Below are positions 33,249 through 42,023 of a DNA stretch of 64,000 nt, in pieces (positions within the stretch are counted from its first letter, which is position 1; every line of letters starts with the position of its first letter). The position numbers and the translations under genes are program-made. This DNA comes from JAZDGX01 sp964482205 (GTDB lineage: Bacteria > Eisenbacteria > RBG-16-71-46 > CAIMUX01 > WJJG01). Where the stretch lies: positions 449,922 to 513,921 of the forward strand of contig CAYZWI010000001.1 of assembly GCA_964482205.1 (NCBI GenBank), written 5' to 3'. The notes beneath the pieces were generated by a model that searched no databases, was not told the origin of the DNA, and saw only the letters and a list, made by a program, of their open reading frames with translations.

Positions 33249-34310
33249 CTATTCCACGGGGTTGCGGATCTCGCCCGAGGAGATCCGGGCCGCGATCTCG
33301 TCGAGGCGGGCCGCGCGCTCGGGCGTCACGAAGGAGCTGCGCACATAGTCGACGCCGCCTTCCTTCAGGCCGAAACTGCGGATGCCTCCTTCGAATTTGC
33401 CCGCCTTCGCCTGCGCGATCTCGTCGAAGAGCGCCCGGTCGACGCGCTTGACCATGCTCGTCAGGACCAGGCCCGGCGCCTCCGCCGACTGATCGGCATC
33501 GACTCCGATGGCGAGGCGATTCTTCTCGCGCGCCGCTTCGAAGACGCCCAATCCGGTCGAGCCCGAGGCGTGGAAGATGGCCGCGGCCCCCTGCTCGTAC
33601 TGCGCGAGGGCGAGTTCCTTGCCCTTGGCCGGATTCTTGAACGCGTCGCCGGTCACACCGGCGTAGTTCACGAGCACGCGCGCGTCGGGGCGGATGTAGA
33701 GGATGCCGGCGCGATAGCCCGCTTCGAATTTGTGGATCAGCGGAATGTCCATGCCGCCCACGAATCCGTACACGCCCGTCTCCCCGGCCATCGCCGCCAG
33801 GGCGCCGACCAGGAAGGCGCCCTCCTCCTCGCGAAACTTGAGCCCGACGACATTCGGCGGAACGGCCTGCCCTTCGCTCCAGCTGTAATCGATGCACACA
33901 TAGCGGCGGTCGGGGAAATCGCGCGCCACCGCGTTCACATCGTCGGTGAAGAGGAAGCCGACTCCCACGATGAGATCGGTCTCCGCTTGCGAGTAGAGGC
34001 GCAGCGCCGCTTCCCGGTCGGAGCTCTGACTGGGCTCGAAGTACTCGAAGGTGATCCCGAGCTCGTCGCGCGCGCGAATCAGCCCCTGATAGGCGGAATC
34101 GTTGAAGGACTTGTCGCCCAGCCCGCCGACATCGAAGACGAGTCCGACATGGAAGGGCCTTTCGGCGGACTTCGCGGCCTTCTCCTTCCCGCCGCCGCAC
34201 GCGCAGAGCCCGAGCGTGGCGGCGGCCAGCGCGACGATGATTACGGCTGCCGCCGCCGCGCTTGCCAGCGCACTTCCGAAGGCCTCCTTGAGCGAGCGAT
34301 CAGGCTTCAT
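33249..34310 (-). CDS. BMP-family (PnrA-like) nucleoside-binding lipoprotein
   Basis: 353 residues. Lipoprotein signal (hydrophobic AAAVIIVALAAATLGL then cysteine, with C-A-C-G-G-G). The BMP domain follows, with VGLVFDVGGLGDKSFNDSAYQG, IVGVGFLFTD, GVYGFVGGMDIPLIHKFEAGY and IFHASGSTGLGVFEAA, which match purine-nucleoside-binding PnrA/BMP proteins. It is the periplasmic binding component that delivers nucleosides to the permeases encoded just downstream. ATG at 34310 has GAGAGGAA. It overlaps tdk by 11 bp. Confidence 0.94.
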   Translation of the reverse strand: MKPDRSLKEAFGSALASAAAAAVIIVALAAATLGLCACGGGKEKAAKSAERPFHVGLVFDVGGLGDKSFNDSAYQGLIRARDELGITFEYFEPSQSSDREAALRLYSQAETDLIVGVGFLFTDDVNAVARDFPDRRYVCIDYSWSEGQAVPPNVVGLKFREEEGAFLVGALAAMAGETGVYGFVGGMDIPLIHKFEAGYRAGILYIRPDARVLVNYAGVTGDAFKNPAKGKELALAQYEQGAAAIFHASGSTGLGVFEAAREKNRLAIGVDADQSAEAPGLVLTSMVKRVDRALFDEIAQAKAGKFEGGIRSFGLKEGGVDYVRSSFVTPERAARLDEIAARISSGEIRNPVE

Positions 34311-34953
34311 TCCGTTCCTCTCGTCCCGGCGTTCTCCGGCGCGCGCGACGCTTCGTCTCGTTCGCGGGCGACTTGAACAAATCCCCCGACACTTCTTCGG
34401 GCGGCTCGAAGCAGGCGCGGCAGCGCGGCTCGTAGGCGTCGCTGCCGCCGACGAGGATCCGGTCGCCGCGTTTCACCACGCGTTGGGTTCGAATCGCCGG
34501 GCTCCCGCACACCACGCAGACCGCATGCGTCTTGGTCACATATTCGGCGACCGCCATCAACTCGGGCACCGGCTCGAAAGGACAGCCGCGATAGTCGGTG
34601 TCGAGCCCCGCCACAATCACGCGGATGCCCGCGGAAGCGAGCTGCTGGCAGACATCCACGATCGTGCGGTCGAAGAATTGCACTTCGTCGATGCCGATCA
34701 CTTGCGCGTCGCCCGCCTGCTCGAGGATGTCGCGCGGATGGCGCACCGGGCGCGAAGGGATGCTCACCCGGTCGTGGGTCACGAGCTGATCGACCGCGTA
34801 GCGGTCATCCACCACCGGCTTGAAGATCGCGACGCGCTGGCGGGCGATCACCGCCCGCCGCAGCCGGCGGATCAGCTCCTCGGTCTTCCCGCTGAACATG
34901 CTGCCGCAGATCACCTCGATCCATCCGCCGGAGGCGGGGGTGCCGTGGATCAT
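34300..34953 (-). CDS. tdk: Thymidine kinase (type II, zinc-containing)
   Basis: 217 residues. It phosphorylates thymidine and deoxyuridine with ATP. Walker A GSMFSGKTEELIRR, the lasso and Walker B VIGIDEVQFFD, AGLDTDYRGCPF, and two zinc CxxC pairs (CVVC and CRAC) define the TK1-like family. The C-terminus is extended by about 25 basic residues. ATG at 34953 overlaps udk as ATGA. Together with dNK, Udk and Hpt this covers most salvage of imported nucleosides. Confidence 0.95.
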   Translation of the reverse strand: MIHGTPASGGWIEVICGSMFSGKTEELIRRLRRAVIARQRVAIFKPVVDDRYAVDQLVTHDRVSIPSRPVRHPRDILEQAGDAQVIGIDEVQFFDRTIVDVCQQLASAGIRVIVAGLDTDYRGCPFEPVPELMAVAEYVTKTHAVCVVCGSPAIRTQRVVKRGDRILVGGSDAYEPRCRACFEPPEEVSGDLFKSPANETKRRARRRTPGREERNEA

Positions 34954-35678
34954 GACGCCCCCTTCCTGCGCCTGGCGAGCCGGGCGTGGTCGGCGAGCAG
35001 CACGCGGATCTTCGTCACCAGCAGGTCCACTCCCACGCGGTTGTGCCCGCCCTCCGGAATGATGACATCCGCGTAGCGCTTCGAGGGCTCGACGAACTGC
35101 ATGTGCATCGGCCGCACGGTCGATTCGTACTGCGCGATGACCGAATCGAGCGTGCGGCCGCGCTCGGTCACATCGCGGCGGATCCGCCGCAGCAGGCGGA
35201 TGTCGGCATCGGTGTCGATGTAGACCTTGATGTCCATCAGCGCGCGCAGCAGCGGATCGTCGAGAATCAGAATGCCCTCGACGATGATGATCTGGCAGCC
35301 CGAGACCAGTTTCGTGCGCCGGGTGCGCAGGTGCCGTTTGAAGTCGTAGATGGGCATGCGGATCGCGCCGCCTTCCAGCAGCACGCGCATGTGCCCAGCC
35401 AGCAGCTCGCGATCGAAGGCGTCGGGATGGTCGAAGTTCTGCCGGCTGCGCTCTTCGATCGGCAGGTCCTCGAGATTCCGGTAGTACGAGTCCTGTTTGA
35501 TGATCGCGATCTTGCGCGAGCCGAGCTGCTCCGTGATCCGTTGCGCGACGAGGGTCTTGCCCGAAGCGCTCCCTCCCGCGACGCCGATCAGGACCCGCCG
35601 CCCGGCGTGGTTCTCGGAGACCGCGGCGTCCGAACCTGGCGCGGCCACTGGCGCGGAAATGGGGGGACGGCGAGGCAT
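34950..35678 (-). CDS. udk: Uridine kinase
   Basis: 242 residues. It makes UMP and CMP from uridine or cytidine. Walker A GGSASGKT near residue 36, then IKQDSYYRNLEDL, NFDHPDAFDRELL, IVEGILILDDPLLR, DTDADIRLLRRIRRDVTERGR and PSKRYADVIIPEGG, the full URK signature. ATG at 35678 directly abuts the dNK stop and has GGGAGAA inside it. The N-terminal 25 residues are Pro/Ala-rich. Overlaps tdk by 4 bp. Confidence 0.95.
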   Translation of the reverse strand: MPRRPPISAPVAAPGSDAAVSENHAGRRVLIGVAGGSASGKTLVAQRITEQLGSRKIAIIKQDSYYRNLEDLPIEERSRQNFDHPDAFDRELLAGHMRVLLEGGAIRMPIYDFKRHLRTRRTKLVSGCQIIIVEGILILDDPLLRALMDIKVYIDTDADIRLLRRIRRDVTERGRTLDSVIAQYESTVRPMHMQFVEPSKRYADVIIPEGGHNRVGVDLLVTKIRVLLADHARLARRRKGAS

Positions 35679-36407
35679 CTAGTTCTCCCATCCGGCGGGT
35701 CGCGCACCGGCGCTCGCGGTTCCGGGGTCAGGACAGGCGCCCGTAGCGCGGGCCGCCGGAGGATGCCCGTCGCCGGCGGCTTGCCAGGCGGCGCGAATCC
35801 GCACGAGGATGTCGTCGATCAGAGCCGGCTCGGGCGGGAAGGCGATCTTCTCGGTGTCGATCTCCACGACGGGGCAGCGGCCGCGGACGCTGTCCATCCA
35901 GCCGTCATAGGCCCCGGCCAGTTGAGCGAGATATTCCTTCGTGACCGATCCCTCGCACGCGCGGCCCCGCGCAGCGATTCTCGCCACAAGCGTTTCCGGG
36001 CGCGCCTTCAAGTAAAGCAATAACCCCGGGAAAGGCAGCAGCTCGACCATCTGGCGAAAGAGCGCGAGGAAAGAGTCGAACTCCCGGGCCTCCATGGCCC
36101 CGCGTTCGTGCAGGACGCGGGCGAAGATCTCGCCGTCCTCATAGATCGTGCGGTCCTGAATGAAGGGCTGGCCCTTTTCGACGAATTGCTTCTGGGCCTT
36201 GAAGCGTTCGGCGAGCAGGTAGATCTGGAGATGAAAAGCCCAGCGGCGCATGTCGGCGTAGAACGCTTCCAGGAAGGGATTCTCCGCCACCGGCTCGTAG
36301 TAGACCGGCCAGCCCATCCGTTCGCCAAGCGTACGCGCGAAGGCCGACTTGCCGACCCCGATGTTGCCGCAGATGCCGACGAAGAAGGTGTCCGCTCGCG
36401 TCTGCAT
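35679..36407 (-). CDS. Deoxynucleoside kinase (deoxyadenosine/deoxyguanosine kinase-type)
   Basis: 242 residues. P-loop ICGNIGVGKSAFA, the DRS-like block QDRTIYEDGEIFA, the ERF motif in the LAERFKAQKQF helix and the LID with arginines (RIAARGRACEGSV) place it in the dNK family. Such enzymes phosphorylate dAdo, dGuo or dCyd; exact preference is not readable. C-terminal 35 residues are low-complexity. ATG at 36407 has AAGGGGG. The 94-bp gap from hpt contains nothing coding that I trust. Confidence 0.88.
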   Translation of the reverse strand: MQTRADTFFVGICGNIGVGKSAFARTLGERMGWPVYYEPVAENPFLEAFYADMRRWAFHLQIYLLAERFKAQKQFVEKGQPFIQDRTIYEDGEIFARVLHERGAMEAREFDSFLALFRQMVELLPFPGLLLYLKARPETLVARIAARGRACEGSVTKEYLAQLAGAYDGWMDSVRGRCPVVEIDTEKIAFPPEPALIDDILVRIRAAWQAAGDGHPPAARATGACPDPGTASAGARPAGWEN

Positions 36408-36501
36408 GGTCCCCCTTCACGCCCGATGGCCGCGCCAGGCTCCCGTGACGGCTTCCGCTCGCCGGCTCAGCACCCACCCCAGGAGCGCTTCACGCCGGGC
36501 T

Positions 36502-37044
36502 TCAGCCGCGTCCGTTTCCGGCCAGCTTCTGGTCCTGCTCCTCGAGCACGGCCACATAGGGAAGCTCTCGATGGCGCTCGGCGTGATCCAGCCCGTAGCC
36601 GACCACGAAGAGATTGTCGATCTCGAAGCCCACATAGTCGACATACACCTGCCGGTCGCGCGGGACGCGCTTGTCGAGGAGCGTCACGATCGACAAGCTG
36701 CGCGGATTGCGCGAGAGCAGGTTCTTTCGCAAGTAGGAAAGCGAGAGCCCGCTGTCGATGATGTCTTCGACGATCAGGACATCGCGTCCGCTGATGTCGT
36801 GATCGAGGTCCTTCAGGAGGCGGACCGTGCCCGAGGAAGTGATCCCCGAGGCGTAGCTCGAGATCGAGATGAAATCGACTTCGTGATCGAGATCGAGATG
36901 GCGCATGAGATCGGCCAGGAAGAAAACCGATCCCTTGAGGATCCCGACCAGCACGGGAGTCTTGCCCAGAAAGTCACGCGAGATCGCCCGCGCGAGCTCT
37001 CGCGTCCTCGCCTCGATCGTTTCGCGACTCAGCAGCGTCCGCAT
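36502..37044 (-). CDS. hpt: Hypoxanthine (guanine) phosphoribosyltransferase
   Basis: 180 residues. PRPP-binding loop VEDIIDSGLSLSYL, the flexible-loop region ISSYASGITSSG, the LLDKRVPR strand and C-terminal FEIDNLFVVGYGLD identify an HPRT. It converts bases released by PNP back to nucleotides. ATG at 37044 is chosen because GGAGAG lies upstream and the family starts near there. It is the first gene of the salvage operon, with a 140-base leader from the predicted promoter. Confidence 0.95.
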   Translation of the reverse strand: MRTLLSRETIEARTRELARAISRDFLGKTPVLVGILKGSVFFLADLMRHLDLDHEVDFISISSYASGITSSGTVRLLKDLDHDISGRDVLIVEDIIDSGLSLSYLRKNLLSRNPRSLSIVTLLDKRVPRDRQVYVDYVGFEIDNLFVVGYGLDHAERHRELPYVAVLEEQDQKLAGNGRG

Positions 37045-37132
37045 TGGCGCTCTCCGGAATCGGGCGCCCGGCCCCATTCCCGCATTCCCGGTCCCGGCCC
37101 GCGTGGCCCCTGGCAGGCGCCGGAAGACCGCC

Positions 37133-37160
37133 GGGCAACGCGCCGAACGGCGCCTTGCCC
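37133..37160 (-). promoter_or_regulatory. Hairpin in the hpt leader
   Basis: GGGCAA and TTGCCC flank GCGCC/GGCGC around a 4-base AACG/CGTT loop, making an 11-bp stem with one C-C mismatch. It is centred about 100 bases upstream of the hpt ATG, inside the predicted transcript. No known purine-riboswitch core was recognised. The adjacent sequence CCCGGGGG/AAAACCCG could form a second stem. Confidence 0.35.
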
Positions 37161-37192
37161 GCCCGGGGGAAAACCCGTCACAATGGGATTGA

Positions 37193-37222
37193 CGAATATC
37201 GGCCCCGGCGGGGGGGTGTCAA
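37193..37222 (-). promoter_or_regulatory. Promoter of the nucleoside salvage operon
   Basis: Minus strand -35 TTGACA (37217-37222, a perfect match), 18 bp spacer, -10 TATTCG (37193-37198, weak). Predicted start near 37186. The same stretch contains the inverted pair TTGAC/GTCAA (37189-37193 and 37218-37222), which could be an operator. The rest of the 310-bp divergent gap 37045-37354 is GC-rich leader for the deaminase gene. Confidence 0.45.
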
Positions 37223-37354
37223 GGCGAAAGCCCGCTCACCCCTGCCGCCTCCTTCCGGAGGCGGCGGCCGGGTACGCGAAGGCGGCTCGCGGCTCATGTT
37301 CGAGGCTCATGCCCGAGGCTCCCTCGGGTGGTGAAGCCGGAAGAGGACGCATCG

Positions 37355-38728
37355 ATGCAGGCGCGCGCGCGGGAAGACTCCTGGCGGCGGGAAGACAGCT
37401 GGCGGATGGAAGGCCTCACCGTCCTTCCCGCGGCCGGCGAACCTTCTTTTCGCGGCGGGATTGAAACGGTCGCCGGCGTGATCGCGGACCTCGGCCCCGC
37501 CTTGGCGCCTCCGCCACCCGGAATGCGCATCCTCGACGGCCGGGGGCTGATCGCCTTCCCCGGTTTCGTACAGGCGCACCTCCATCTTTGCCAGACTCTC
37601 TTTCAAGGGCTCGCCGACGGCCGCCGCCTGGACCGTTGGCTGTGCGAGCGCGTTTGGCCGCTCGAGGCCGCGCACGATGCGGAGAGCATGCGCGCATCCG
37701 CCCGCCTCGGGATCGCGCGCGCCGCGTTGCACGGAGCGACTGCGCTGCTCGACATGGGAACCGTTTCCCACACTTCGGTGATCGCCGAGGAAGTCGAGGC
37801 CTCGGGCATCCGGGCGATCGTCGGCAAGGCGCTCATGGACGACGGCGTCGACACGCCCGCGCCCCTTCGCCAGGACCCGGCCGAAGCCCTGCGCGACGCG
37901 CTCGCGCTTCACGACCGATGGCAGGGACGAGGAGGCGGCAGGCTTGGCGTGGCGCTCGCTCCCCGTTTCACCCTCTCGGTTTCCGCGGGACTGTGGCGCG
38001 AGATCGCCGCGGAGGCGCGGCGGCGCTCCCTGCTGGTGCACACGCATGTCTCCGAGACCCCGTGGGAGAACGAAACCTGCAGGAGCCTGCATGGAACGAG
38101 CCCCATCCGGGCCCTCGAGAACTGGGGAGTGCTCGAGGCGCGCGCGGCTCTCGTCCACGCCATCTGGATCGACGAGGAGGAGCGGGCGATCCTCGCCCGC
38201 CGCCGCACGGCTCTGGTGCATTGCCCGGGCAGCAACGCGAAGCTCGGCTCGGGAATCGCGCGGGTGCCCGAGTGGCTCGCATCGGGGATCCCGGTGGCCC
38301 TCGGATCCGACGGCTCGGCGTGCAACGACGACCTCAGCCTGCCGGCGGAGATGCGCCTCGCCGCACAGATGCAAGCGCTCGCGGCCGGCCCGGGCATCCT
38401 CGCCCCCCGCGAGATCTTCGGGATGGCCACGCGGGGAGGCGCCCAGGCGATGGGCCTCGAGAACGGGATCGGCTCGCTCGCTCCCGGACGAAGGGCCGAC
38501 CTCGTCCTCTATCGCGAGGAGGATTTGGCGTGGCCCTCGGATCTCTCCTTCGAGCAGAAGCTGGTCCATGCGTCCGCGGGGATCCGGCCGCGCGCCGTGT
38601 ATGTCGATGGAAAGCCGATCGTGCTTGACGGCCGCCTCGTCGCCTGGGATGAGGAAGAGATCGTGCGCGAGGCCGAGATCCAGCGCCGGCGCCTGCTCGC
38701 CCGCATGCAGGGAAGGGATTGCGTATGA
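37355..38728 (+). CDS. TRZ/ATZ-family amidohydrolase, probably a purine or 5'-deoxyadenosine-type deaminase
   Basis: 457 residues. Metal-dependent hydrolase with PGFVQAHLHLCQTLFQGLAD (HxH ligands), HTHVSETPWENE, LVHAIWIDEEE, HCPGSNAKLGSG and LGSDGSACNDDLSLPAEM (catalytic Asp). Close relatives are called chlorohydrolase, guanine, S-adenosylhomocysteine or 5'-deoxyadenosine deaminase; ALLDMGTVSHTSVIAEE is typical of the 5'-deoxyadenosine deaminase-like branch, and the nucleoside context supports a deaminase. ATG at 37355 has AGAGGA upstream; GTG at 37328 and ATG at 37406 are alternatives. Overlaps add by 4 bp. Confidence 0.82.
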   Translation: MQARAREDSWRREDSWRMEGLTVLPAAGEPSFRGGIETVAGVIADLGPALAPPPPGMRILDGRGLIAFPGFVQAHLHLCQTLFQGLADGRRLDRWLCERVWPLEAAHDAESMRASARLGIARAALHGATALLDMGTVSHTSVIAEEVEASGIRAIVGKALMDDGVDTPAPLRQDPAEALRDALALHDRWQGRGGGRLGVALAPRFTLSVSAGLWREIAAEARRRSLLVHTHVSETPWENETCRSLHGTSPIRALENWGVLEARAALVHAIWIDEEERAILARRRTALVHCPGSNAKLGSGIARVPEWLASGIPVALGSDGSACNDDLSLPAEMRLAAQMQALAAGPGILAPREIFGMATRGGAQAMGLENGIGSLAPGRRADLVLYREEDLAWPSDLSFEQKLVHASAGIRPRAVYVDGKPIVLDGRLVAWDEEEIVREAEIQRRRLLARMQGRDCV

Positions 38729-39795
38729 CCATGTCGGTGGAAATGATCCAGCGGCTCCCGAAGACCGACCTCCACGTGCACCTCGACGGCTCGCTGCGGC
38801 CCGAGACGCTCCTCGAGCTCGGCGCCGACGCCGGCGAGACGCTGCCCTTTCGCACGCCCAACGAAGTGACCGCGTACATGCACGGGCGGGAAGTGGCCGA
38901 CTTGACGCATTACCTGCAGGTCTTCGACTACACGCTGGCCGTGCTGCAGACTCCTCAGGCGCTCACCCGCGCCGCCTTCGAGCTCGCCGAGGACGCCGCG
39001 CGCGAGAACATCTGGTACATGGAAGTCCGCTTCTCTCCGCTTCTGCACACGCGCCGGGGCCTCACGCACGCGGAGATCGTGGAAGCGGTGCTCGCGGGAT
39101 TGCGCGCGGCCGAGGAGCGCTTCGTCATCCGCACCGGCGTCATTCTGTGCGGCATTCGCACGATCAGTCCCGAGATGAGTCTCGCGCTCGCCCGCCTGGC
39201 CGTCTCGTTCAAGGGCCGCCATGTGGTCGGCTTCGATCTGGCGGGAGCGGAGAAGGACTATCCCGCCAAGGACCACCGCGAAGCGTTCTACGAAATCCGC
39301 AATCACAATGTCAGCGTGACCGTCCACGCCGGCGAGGACTTCGGGCCGCCATCCATCCACCAGGCGCTGCACTATTGCGGCGCGCATCGTATCGGCCACG
39401 GCACGCGGTTGTGCGAGGACGGCGATCTCATGAGCTATGTGAACGATCACCGCATTCCGCTCGAGATCTGCCTCTCGAGCAATCTGCAGACGAAGGCGAC
39501 GACCCTGCAGCACCATCCCTTTCGGCTCTACTTCGACGCCGGCTTGCGGGTCACGCTGAACACGGACAACCGCCTGGTGTCGGCGACCAGCATGACCCAC
39601 GAGCTCGATCTCGCCTGCCGCGCCTTCCACCTCGATGTGTACGAACTGCGCCGGCTCCTCATCCACGGTTTCAAGAGCTCGTTTCTTCCCTACCAGGACA
39701 AAGCGGACTTGCTTCGATCGGCCGTGGATGCGATGGACCGCCTGTTCGAGGAGTACTTCCCCGGCAGCTACCAGCGCCTGCGATCGTTTCTCTGA
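38725..39795 (+). CDS. add: Adenosine deaminase
   Basis: 356 residues. Converts adenosine to inosine, the substrate of PNP. Zinc ligands in LHVHLDGSL, the catalytic HAGED, the HRIGHG block and the SSNLQTKA and LNTDNRL segments match bacterial Add. ATG at 38725 overlaps the upstream stop as ATGA with GGAAGGG at 38711. It is divergent from the salvage operon. Together these genes give a path from imported adenosine through inosine and hypoxanthine to IMP. Confidence 0.95.
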   Translation: MTMSVEMIQRLPKTDLHVHLDGSLRPETLLELGADAGETLPFRTPNEVTAYMHGREVADLTHYLQVFDYTLAVLQTPQALTRAAFELAEDAARENIWYMEVRFSPLLHTRRGLTHAEIVEAVLAGLRAAEERFVIRTGVILCGIRTISPEMSLALARLAVSFKGRHVVGFDLAGAEKDYPAKDHREAFYEIRNHNVSVTVHAGEDFGPPSIHQALHYCGAHRIGHGTRLCEDGDLMSYVNDHRIPLEICLSSNLQTKATTLQHHPFRLYFDAGLRVTLNTDNRLVSATSMTHELDLACRAFHLDVYELRRLLIHGFKSSFLPYQDKADLLRSAVDAMDRLFEEYFPGSYQRLRSFL

Positions 39796-39806
39796 GAAGC
39801 AGGAGG

Positions 39807-39868
39807 CGCGGGACGCCTCAGCGCGTGGTGCGAGATCGCCTCGGCGCCGCGGGACGCCTCTCAGCGCG
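39807..39868. repeat. Direct repeat at the add / ABC-F convergent junction
   Basis: CGCGGGACGCCTC at 39807-39819 is followed by AGCGCG, and the same 13-mer returns at 39848-39860 followed by TC and AGCGCG. The second copy runs into the last codons of the ABC-F gene. It is part of the 65-bp convergent gap; neither copy has a terminator T-run. Confidence 0.45.
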
Positions 39869-41930
39869 AGCCGCCCTGCAAGTGCTCCCATTTGCGATAG
39901 AGTTCGGCCAGCTTGCGCTCCACCGCTTCGATTTCGCGCAGGTAGAAGGTGGACTTCTCTTGATCGGCGTACAGGACGGGATTGGCGAGCGCGCGCCCGA
40001 AGCGCGCCTTGCGATCCTCCAGCTCTTCGATCGACGCTTCGATCGCGCGGATGTCTCGCAGCCTCCGCTGGTCCGCCTGGCCCGGCTTCCCTCCCCGCGC
40101 GGGGGACGCCTCCCGCCCGCGTGATCCTTTCGCCCCCCGCGCCCCGTTGCGCTCTTCGGAAGCCTGGGTCTCCGCCCGGCGCATCTCGGCGTCCCGGGTG
40201 GCCTGCGCGTTCGGCCGCGGCGGCGTCCGCTGCTCCGCTTGCTTCGCCGCCCGCGCCGCGCGCTCCGGCGGCGCGGCCTGCGGAGCCCCTTGCGAGACGC
40301 TCTCGCCCGCCGGCCCCTCTCCGCGAAGGTCTCGGCGGTACAGGTAGCTCGCGTAGCTGCCCGGATACTCGACGATTCGTCCGTGGCCCACTTCCACGAC
40401 ATGCGTCGAGAGGTTCTCGAGAAAATGACGGTCGTGCGAGACGAAGACGACCGTGCCCGGATACGCGGCGAGCGAAGTGAGCAGCGCTTCCTTGGCCGCG
40501 AGGTCGAGGTGATTGGTCGGCTCGTCGAGGAGCAGGAGATTGCTCGGGCGGACGAGCAGGCAGGCGATCGCGAGCCGGTTCAGCTCTCCCCCGCTCAACG
40601 CGCTCACGCGCTTTTCCACGGCGTCGCCCGAGAAGAGAAACGCGCCGAGCAGCCCGCGCACCTCGGGCACGAAGTCGGTTGGCGCGAGCGCGAGCACCGC
40701 CTCGTGCACGGTGATCCCCGGATCGATGCGCGTGCCTTCGTCCTGGGCGAAGAAGGCGATCTGCGTCTGGTGCCCCGACACCCACTCCCCGCGATCCGGC
40801 GCTTCGCGGCCCGAGAGCAGCCGCATCAGAGTGGACTTCCCCGCCCCGTTGGGACCGACCAGCGCCACGCGCGCGCCGCGCATGATGGCCAGATCGAGTC
40901 CGGAAAAAACGCGCTTCGCCCCATAGCTCTTCGCGACCCCGCGCAACTCCAGCGCCACGCGGCCCGATGCGGGGCATTGGGGAAAGCGGATGCGCGGGCC
41001 GACGCGCGGGGATGCGGGAGGCGTGAGCCGGACCATCTTCTCGAGCACGAGCATGCGGCTGTGCGTGCGCCCGGCGAGCTTCTTGTTGGCGCGATTGCGC
41101 GCGATGAACTGTTCCAGCCGGCGGATTTCCTCTTGCTGGCGCTCGTAGGCTTTGAGACGCAGCTCGTAGCGCTTGTCCCGCTCGCGTTCGTAGAGGCTGT
41201 AGTTGCCCGCGTAGTTGTCCAGCCCCTGCTCGGCAATCTCCGTCGTGCGCTTGACGGTGACATCGAGGAAATAGCGGTCGTGGGAGACGAGCACGAAGGC
41301 GTGCGGGTATTCCTGCAAGTAGCTCTCCAGCCATTCGCGCGCTTCGAGATCGAGGTGGTTGGTCGGCTCGTCGAGAAGCAGGAGCTCAGGCTTCTGGAGC
41401 AGGATGCGCGCCAGCGCGACGCGCATCTGCCACCCGCCCGAGAGCTCTTCCACCGGGCGGTCGAAGTCCTCGTCGCGAAAGCCGAGCCCGGTGAGCACGC
41501 GATGGATCTCACGCTCGATGTCGTCGGCGCCGAGAATCGCGAGGCGCTCGAGAATCTCGTGGTGGCGCTGGGCGAGACGGCCGACTCCCGGGTCCTCGGG
41601 ACGCACGTTCTTCAACTCCGCCTCGACTTCGAGGAGTTCGCCCTGCAGGGCCAGCACCGCCTGAAAGGCTTCGCGCGCTTCCTCGCGGACGGTCCCGCGC
41701 CCCACCAGGAACCCTTGCTGGGCGAGATAGCCGACGCCCGCGCTGCGGGGCAGCTCGATCGTGCCCCGGTCGGCGTTCTCCAGGCCGGCAATCATTTTCA
41801 GGAGCGTGGACTTCCCCGAACCGTTGGTCCCGATCAAGGCCACGCGGTCACGCCGCTCGACGAACCAGTCCACATCCCGAAAGAGGACCTGGCCGCCGAA
41901 ACTCTTGCTGATCTTGGTGAGACGAAGCAT
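39861..41930 (-). CDS. ABC-F family ATPase (Uup/EttA-like)
   Basis: 689 residues, no membrane segment. Two ABC domains with Walker A GTNGSGKST and GPNGAGKST and signatures LSGGWQMR and LSGGELNR are joined by a charged helical linker (about 240-310, the P-site tRNA interaction motif region). Both Walker B sites read LLLLDEPTNHLDL. The C-terminus has an Ala/Arg-rich spacer (about 540-625) and a coiled coil (about 630-685) like the Uup domain. ABC-F proteins act on ribosomes or on DNA repair intermediates (Uup). ATG at 41930 lacks a good ribosome site. Convergent with add. Confidence 0.93.
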   Translation of the reverse strand: MLRLTKISKSFGGQVLFRDVDWFVERRDRVALIGTNGSGKSTLLKMIAGLENADRGTIELPRSAGVGYLAQQGFLVGRGTVREEAREAFQAVLALQGELLEVEAELKNVRPEDPGVGRLAQRHHEILERLAILGADDIEREIHRVLTGLGFRDEDFDRPVEELSGGWQMRVALARILLQKPELLLLDEPTNHLDLEAREWLESYLQEYPHAFVLVSHDRYFLDVTVKRTTEIAEQGLDNYAGNYSLYERERDKRYELRLKAYERQQEEIRRLEQFIARNRANKKLAGRTHSRMLVLEKMVRLTPPASPRVGPRIRFPQCPASGRVALELRGVAKSYGAKRVFSGLDLAIMRGARVALVGPNGAGKSTLMRLLSGREAPDRGEWVSGHQTQIAFFAQDEGTRIDPGITVHEAVLALAPTDFVPEVRGLLGAFLFSGDAVEKRVSALSGGELNRLAIACLLVRPSNLLLLDEPTNHLDLAAKEALLTSLAAYPGTVVFVSHDRHFLENLSTHVVEVGHGRIVEYPGSYASYLYRRDLRGEGPAGESVSQGAPQAAPPERAARAAKQAEQRTPPRPNAQATRDAEMRRAETQASEERNGARGAKGSRGREASPARGGKPGQADQRRLRDIRAIEASIEELEDRKARFGRALANPVLYADQEKSTFYLREIEAVERKLAELYRKWEHLQGGSR

Positions 41931-42023
41931 GGGGCGGAGAGTACCGCACGCCTGTCGGGAGAGACAACGGCGGCGACATCCGCCCTGCGAGCAGGCGCGG
42001 AACGCCGGCGGGCGATGGCGCGA

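Noticed and set aside
31179..34376. A 1065-residue plus-strand frame, the longest frame in the window
   Set aside because: Antisense shadow of the nucleoside ABC transporter genes, no recognisable domain or ribosome site.
37045..37186. Purine or PRPP riboswitch in the hpt leader
   Set aside because: No match to the conserved purine riboswitch core; only a generic hairpin is present.
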